NCBI GenBank assembly: GCA_964614855.1
Contig: CAZTMX010000116.1
Coordinates: 1 to 9,031, forward strand
Reading direction: 5' to 3'
Length of the DNA stretch: 9,031 nt
Source of the DNA: CAWJHE01 sp964614855
GTDB lineage: Bacteria > Chloroflexota > Anaerolineae > Anaerolineales > UBA4823
This document shows, in pieces, positions 6,046 to 9,031 of the stretch (the stretch's first letter is position 1; every line of letters starts with the position of its first letter). Both the position numbers and the translations under genes were made by a program. The notes under the pieces are model-generated. The model made no database searches. It saw only the letters and a list, made by a program, of their open reading frames with translations, and was not told the origin of the DNA.

Positions 6046-7362
6046 TTACGCCATATTTATTTCTTGAATTCTTTTTGCTGTTTTATTCTGTTTGCGCGCC
6101 TGGAGCACGTGGAATTTCCCATCAGAAGCCAGGGTTTGCGCATTGCCAAAATGTTCTTGCAGCAGCCTCTCGTAACGCAAAAACAGATTTGCCACCAGCA
6201 CCAGGCGCCCGCCCGGTTTCAGATGTTGAAGGCTTTGTTCTATAAATGCTTTTACGATTAGATAGTTAGTCTCTTTACCGCTGTGAAATGGCGGGTTGGC
6301 AGCGATCAGGTCGTATTGCGAACCTGCGACAGCCTGCAGCAGATCGCTGGCAAAGACCTGGCAGCGGACGCCTTGATCAGCCAAACCAAGGCTGGTGATG
6401 TTCTCCTGGGTGGAAGCCACTGCCAGCAGGTTTGCGTCCAGGAAATCCACCTGTCCGGCGCCGGAAAGCGCGGCAAAGATACCGATCACCCCATAACCGC
6501 AACCGGGATCCAATACTGAGCCGCCCTGGGGAACCTCCAGGTTTTGCAGCAGGATGGCGCTGCCATCATCCAGCCTGTCCGAAGAGAAGACACCGGGTAG
6601 GCTGCGCAGTTTGAGTGATCCGGCTGGCGTTTGGGCTTTGAGTTCGATCCAGCTGCCGGGTGCTATCCCAGGTTCATGCACCCAGGGTGGTTCAGACGCA
6701 TCAAGTTGGCCCTTGATAAAGCGCAGAACACGATTGCCTTTCTTATAACCCAACACTGCAGAAGGACCGAATAGCTCTTCGGCATCCTTGCTGGCAGATT
6801 GGATGCCCAAATCGTTGGCGCCTGCCAGGAACAGCCTGCCGCCGGTTTTCAATCCTGTAAATGCCTGCATCAGCCAGCGCTGGGTGAGCTTGCGCCCTTT
6901 GGGCAGGTCGATTACTGCGTTGTCGTAGCGCTCCCTGGGCCATTCCAGGTTCTCAATTTCTTGTAGTAGGTGGATATTTTGCACAGCGTTTGCCTGGATA
7001 CTGCGAGCCGTCATCTGCAGGGCAATGATATTCTGATCCGCTGCCCGAAAAATGCAATTTTTGTAGGCCTGCCCGAGGGCGCATAAAGCCGCCCCGTGAC
7101 CGCAGCCCAACCACAGGATTTCTTGACGGCTTTCCAGTTGGATCAACTCCGCCAGCAAAATCGAAGATGGCGTCACCAGGGTATATTCTGGCAGGCCAGG
7201 TTTGCTGTAGAATTGCACCTGCTGGCCGCGCAGGCTGGCTTCATAGTGCGCAGCTTCTTGATAGGTAGAATTCGAAAACCTGGTTTGTTCGGGCTGCGGA
7301 TCATGCCTGAACTTCACCTGTGATTTTTCCAGTCGTTGGCTAGTTTGTCTTTTTTGGGTCAT
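6046..7362 (-). CDS. RsmC-type 16S rRNA guanine-N2 methyltransferase (two-domain)
   Basis: 438 residues from the ATG at 7362. Positions here are counted from an alternative GTG at 7377 (443 residues). The protein has the two Rossmann-like domains of the RsmC/RlmG group. The N-half (about 60-225) has WLGCGHG (89-95) but IDLPKGR (156-162) in place of a catalytic NPP motif, so it should be the inactive, substrate-binding copy. The C-half has PGVFSSDRLDDGS (261-273), the SAM loop LDPGCGYG (289-296) and the catalytic NPPF (361-364), as in E. coli RsmC, which methylates G1207 of 16S rRNA with S-adenosylmethionine. Target specificity (RsmC or RlmG-like) cannot be settled by eye. I prefer the ATG since the GTG would overlap the -35 of rplY; neither has a strong ribosome site. 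It lies upstream of pfk with 56 bp between. Confidence 0.88.
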   Translation of the reverse strand: MTQKRQTSQRLEKSQVKFRHDPQPEQTRFSNSTYQEAAHYEASLRGQQVQFYSKPGLPEYTLVTPSSILLAELIQLESRQEILWLGCGHGAALCALGQAYKNCIFRAADQNIIALQMTARSIQANAVQNIHLLQEIENLEWPRERYDNAVIDLPKGRKLTQRWLMQAFTGLKTGGRLFLAGANDLGIQSASKDAEELFGPSAVLGYKKGNRVLRFIKGQLDASEPPWVHEPGIAPGSWIELKAQTPAGSLKLRSLPGVFSSDRLDDGSAILLQNLEVPQGGSVLDPGCGYGVIGIFAALSGAGQVDFLDANLLAVASTQENITSLGLADQGVRCQVFASDLLQAVAGSQYDLIAANPPFHSGKETNYLIVKAFIEQSLQHLKPGGRLVLVANLFLRYERLLQEHFGNAQTLASDGKFHVLQARKQNKTAKRIQEINMA

Positions 7363-7366
7363 TTGC

Positions 7367-7395
7367 TTGACATCCACGCCAGATAAGGCTAAAAT
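7367..7395 (+). promoter_or_regulatory. Sigma-70-type promoter of rplY
   Basis: A perfect -35 TTGACA (7367-7372), a 17-bp spacer and a -10 TAAAAT (7390-7395), predicting transcription from about 7402. It reads toward rplY and leaves a leader of about 190 nt. The -35 sits against the start of the divergent methyltransferase gene, so the two transcription units share this region. Confidence 0.8.
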
Positions 7396-7411
7396 TGCGA
7401 TTCGGAGTTAG

Positions 7412-7436
7412 CCCCCTGCTGGCTGGGGGTATTTTT
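7412..7436 (+). terminator. Terminator-like hairpin just after the rplY transcription start
   Basis: CCCCC (7412-7416) pairs with GGGGG (7425-7429) around an 8-nt loop, followed by TA and five T (7432-7436). It would form about 10 nt into the transcript. An alternative pairing AGCC (7410-7413) with GGCT (7421-7424) is mutually exclusive. It may be an attenuator or a 5'-stabilising hairpin; a true terminator so near the start seems unlikely unless regulated. Confidence 0.4.
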
Positions 7437-7538
7437 ATGCCGTTTGCTCTCATTGCGGCTTTACCAGATTAGGACCGCCTGTGCAAGATTATATCAGCAC
7501 GGCGACACAACCGGCATATGCCGGAAATTTTCACCGGA

Positions 7539-7580
7539 GGAGCGAGGGTAATCCGCCAACAAGCGGGTGAGAGGCGCTCC
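7539..7580 (+). promoter_or_regulatory. Putative bL25-binding hairpin mimicking 5S rRNA loop E
   Basis: The outer stem GGAGCG (7539-7544) pairs with CGCTCC (7575-7580). The inner stem ATCCGC (7551-7556) pairs with GCGGGT (7563-7568, one G-U) around the loop CAACAA. Between them lies a symmetric 6x6 internal loop, AGGGUA (7545-7550) facing GAGAGG (7569-7574). In E. coli 5S rRNA, loop E is AUGGUA (73-78) facing GAGAGU (98-103), and this is where bL25 binds. The four non-canonical pairs G-A, G-G, U-A and A-G are the same in both. The Shine-Dalgarno begins two bases after the hairpin, so a bound protein would be expected to block initiation. The resemblance is seen directly; binding is inferred. 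Confidence 0.65.
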
Positions 7581-7581
7581 G

Positions 7582-7588
7582 AGGAAGG
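7582..7588 (+). promoter_or_regulatory. Ribosome-binding site deciding the rplY start
   Basis: AGGAAGG lies five bases before the ATG at 7594. This makes that ATG the start rather than the in-frame GTG at 7567, which falls inside the leader hairpin and has no proper site. Confidence 0.85.
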
Positions 7589-7593
7589 ATACA

Positions 7594-8232
7594 ATGGAAG
7601 GTATTGTACTACAAGCTGTAAAACGCCAGGTAACTGGCAAACAGGTGCGTGCTTTGCGCCGCCAGGGGTTGCTCCCTGCGGTGATCTACGGCCTGGCCAA
7701 ACAACCCACCCCGGTCAGTCTGAATGCCCATGAAGCTGGCAAAGTATTGCCACAACTTGGCTCTTCCACCCTGGTGGTTGTGGATGTGGAAGGCGTGCGC
7801 TACAATGCGCTGGTTCAAGAAAAACAACGCCATCCTGTGACTGGGAACCTGATTCATATTGATTTCAAAGAAGTTTCCATGACCGAGAAGCTGCGCACTA
7901 TGGTGCGGGTTGAGCTGGAAGGTGTTTCCCTAGCGGTCAAGGAACTGGGCGGCATCCTGGTAACCCCCGTGGAAGCGCTGGAAATCGAATGTCTGCCTGG
8001 AGACCTGCCCGAATTCATTCATGTAAGCCTGGCTGGGCTCAAGGAAATCGGCGATGTTATTCGCGTCGGCGACCTGGTGCCTCCGGCTCAGGTGGAATTC
8101 ATCACAGATGCTGATGAAGTGCTGGCCGTGGTTACTGCCCCCATCTCTGAAGAAGAATACGCAGAATCTGAGGCTGGTGCTGAGGAGCCTGAGGTGATCG
8201 AGAAGGGTAAGAAGGAAGAAGAAGAAGAGTAA
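7594..8232 (+). CDS. rplY: Large ribosomal subunit protein bL25 (Ctc/TL5 form)
   Basis: A 212-residue 5S-rRNA-binding protein of the long two-domain type. Residues 1-92 are the N-terminal 5S-binding beta-barrel, with RQVTGKQVRALRRQGLLPAVIYG near the start (11-33) and HPVTGNLIHIDF (80-91), both characteristic of the family. Residues 95-183 are the C-terminal TL5 domain (GVSLAVKELGG, then LEIECLPGDLPEFIHVSL). The tail (186-212) is very acidic with a short KGKK. The protein contacts loop E of 5S rRNA in the central protuberance of the 50S subunit. It is monocistronic here, with its own promoter, leader and terminator; no pth gene follows, unlike the common bacterial rplY-pth arrangement. Confidence 0.96.
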   Translation: MEGIVLQAVKRQVTGKQVRALRRQGLLPAVIYGLAKQPTPVSLNAHEAGKVLPQLGSSTLVVVDVEGVRYNALVQEKQRHPVTGNLIHIDFKEVSMTEKLRTMVRVELEGVSLAVKELGGILVTPVEALEIECLPGDLPEFIHVSLAGLKEIGDVIRVGDLVPPAQVEFITDADEVLAVVTAPISEEEYAESEAGAEEPEVIEKGKKEEEEE

Positions 8233-8273
8233 GTCTTTTTCTCGCTCCAATGCAGTGTACACAAAATTGAAAG

Positions 8274-8305
8274 ACTGCCCGATACACTCGGGCAGTTTTT
8301 CTTTT
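8274..8305 (+). terminator. Rho-independent terminator of rplY
   Basis: A perfect 9-bp stem ACTGCCCGA (8274-8282) with TCGGGCAGT (8288-8296), a 5-nt loop, then TTTTTCTTTT. It lies 42 bases after the rplY stop. Confidence 0.95.
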
Positions 8306-8338
8306 GATATCATTTTTCAGCTTTCTTATTGTTGGTTG

Positions 8339-8367
8339 TTGATTTTCAATATCTGCTTTGCTACAAT
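8339..8367 (+). promoter_or_regulatory. Promoter of the dockerin-like secreted protein gene
   Basis: TTGATT (8339-8344), 17 bp, then TACAAT (8362-8367), about 60 bases before the ATG at 8428 and downstream of the rplY terminator, so the next gene is a separate transcription unit. Confidence 0.65.
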
Positions 8368-8427
8368 ATACTCAATCCGTTTCTTTCTAAATGAATATCT
8401 ACTAAATTTTTTGCTGGGGAGGGACTA

Positions 8428-9031
8428 ATGTCTGAAAAGAAAACCCTAAGAACATCCCTCGGCGTAATTGCTTCTTGTGTAATTTGTTTGATCATTTTCT
8501 CACCTGCCCTTGCTTTGTTGGGAGATATTAATCTAGACGATCTGGTAGATGATACCGACCTAGCATTCATTGCCCAGAACCTGGGAAAATACTACACCGA
8601 TCCAGGATTTGACCGTTTTCTAGATTTAAATCTGGATGATTTTATTGACATAGAAGACCTGGCTATCGCTGGTCGTTCATACGATTCCATTCGAAATTTT
8701 CATTTTCCGCGCAAGATCAATAATTCGACCAAAGATGCAATCTTGATGAGTTCTTGCATAGACGGAATGGATCGCATCCATATTATCTGGTCTGAGAGCA
8801 ATGATATTTACTACACACGGCTGGATCGCTTTGGTAACACCCAGATCGATGATTTGTTCCTACAGCACGGCGAGTTCAGTTCAGCAACGGGTCTGGCTAT
8901 CGGTTGCGATGATGCAGGGAACGCCCACATGATTTGGGATTGCGCTGGTGGAAACAGTGTTTGCCAGGCGCGCGTTGATTCATTTGGCTATTTACTTTAT
9001 GTAAAGAATTTGGATGCTGAAGATTCTCTTA
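8428..9031 (+). CDS. Secreted protein with N-terminal dockerin-like domain (3' truncated by window)
   Basis: The frame is open from the ATG at 8428 to the window end, giving 201 residues with no stop. GGGGAGGGA (8416-8424) is a strong ribosome site. Residues 1-29 are a signal peptide (KK near the start, hydrophobic 11-24, cleavage likely after ALA29). Two Ca-binding loops follow: D33-N35-D37-D41-D44 and D66-N68-D70-D74-D77, 33 residues apart, as in a type I dockerin or paired EF-hand-like module. From about 105 come repeats of the type HIIWSESNDIYYTRLDRFGN (118-137) and HMIWDCAGGNSVCQARVDSFG (167-187), suggesting blades of a beta-propeller. The gene is visibly more AT-rich than its neighbours. 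Function unknown: extracellular binding, carbohydrate-related or adhesive, are possibilities. Confidence 0.8.
   Translation, partial: MSEKKTLRTSLGVIASCVICLIIFSPALALLGDINLDDLVDDTDLAFIAQNLGKYYTDPGFDRFLDLNLDDFIDIEDLAIAGRSYDSIRNFHFPRKINNSTKDAILMSSCIDGMDRIHIIWSESNDIYYTRLDRFGNTQIDDLFLQHGEFSSATGLAIGCDDAGNAHMIWDCAGGNSVCQARVDSFGYLLYVKNLDAEDSL

Larger units (their letters stand above)
7402..7593 (+). promoter_or_regulatory. Structured rplY (bL25) mRNA leader
   Basis: Between the predicted transcription start and the rplY ATG there is no convincing gene but several hairpins. They are 7412-7429 (CCCCC/GGGGG, then T5), 7476-7504 (CGCC-U-GTGC pairing with GCAC-GGCG around a 12-nt loop), 7511-7524 (the perfect palindrome CCGGCATATGCCGG), and 7539-7580, which carries a loop-E-like internal loop. 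Such a long folded leader in front of a ribosomal protein gene suggests autogenous control. Boundaries are inferred from the promoter. Confidence 0.6.

Noticed and set aside
6034..6048. Terminator after the methyltransferase gene (GGCG-TAAG-CGCC)
   Set aside because: The 4-bp stem spans the stop codon and is not followed by a U-tract on the minus strand.
7567..7593. GTG start for rplY at 7567
   Set aside because: It lies inside the loop-E-like hairpin with no proper ribosome site; the ATG at 7594 has AGGAAGG at ideal spacing and gives the normal bL25 N-terminus.
7518..7733. Upstream ORF of 71 codons overlapping rplY
   Set aside because: It runs in a different frame through the leader hairpins and into rplY, lacks a ribosome site at its ATG, and its translation resembles no protein family I know.

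Overview
The window reads as a chromosomal segment from a free-living bacterium of moderately high GC, most likely a member of the Chloroflexota (Anaerolineae-like). That assignment is an inference from overall style: an SH3b protein with a Pro/Thr-rich stalk and a C-terminal anchor, an LCP protein with a Pro-rich tail, a bL25 of the long Ctc type, a secreted protein with dockerin-like repeats, and a dense intergenic short-repeat array. No rRNA or tRNA gene is present to fix the taxonomy.

Layout. Bases 1-384 are an array of the heptamer ATCCGTG in a higher-order arrangement of about 60 bp; it runs into the 3' end of a minus-strand gene (358-957) for a protein ending in two double-Cys zinc ribbons. 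A divergent plus-strand gene (1103-1735) encodes a membrane-anchored extracytoplasmic SH3b protein. From 7362 down to 1807 lies a minus-strand block of five genes: an RsmC-type rRNA methyltransferase, a tandem-duplicated 6-phosphofructokinase, an LCP-family protein, SmpB, and a HesB/IscA-type Fe-S carrier. The pfk, LCP and smpB genes overlap or abut and look translationally coupled. The Fe-S carrier seems to have its own promoter and ends at a strong terminator (1749-1788).

Divergent from the methyltransferase is rplY (bL25, 7594-8232). It has a near-consensus promoter, a structured leader of about 190 nt and its own terminator. Beyond it, after a good promoter, a more AT-rich gene (8428 to the window end, truncated there) encodes a secreted protein with an N-terminal dockerin-like domain and the start of a repeat region that may be a beta-propeller.

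The most interesting signals are two. First, the last hairpin of the rplY leader (7539-7580) carries a symmetric internal loop with the same core bases (GGUA opposite GAGA) as loop E of 5S rRNA, the natural binding site of bL25, and the Shine-Dalgarno follows immediately; this suggests autogenous control by 5S mimicry. Second, the phosphofructokinase is a bacterial protein with the architecture of the eukaryotic enzyme: a catalytic N-half and a C-half whose catalytic residues are lost, as in animal PFK.
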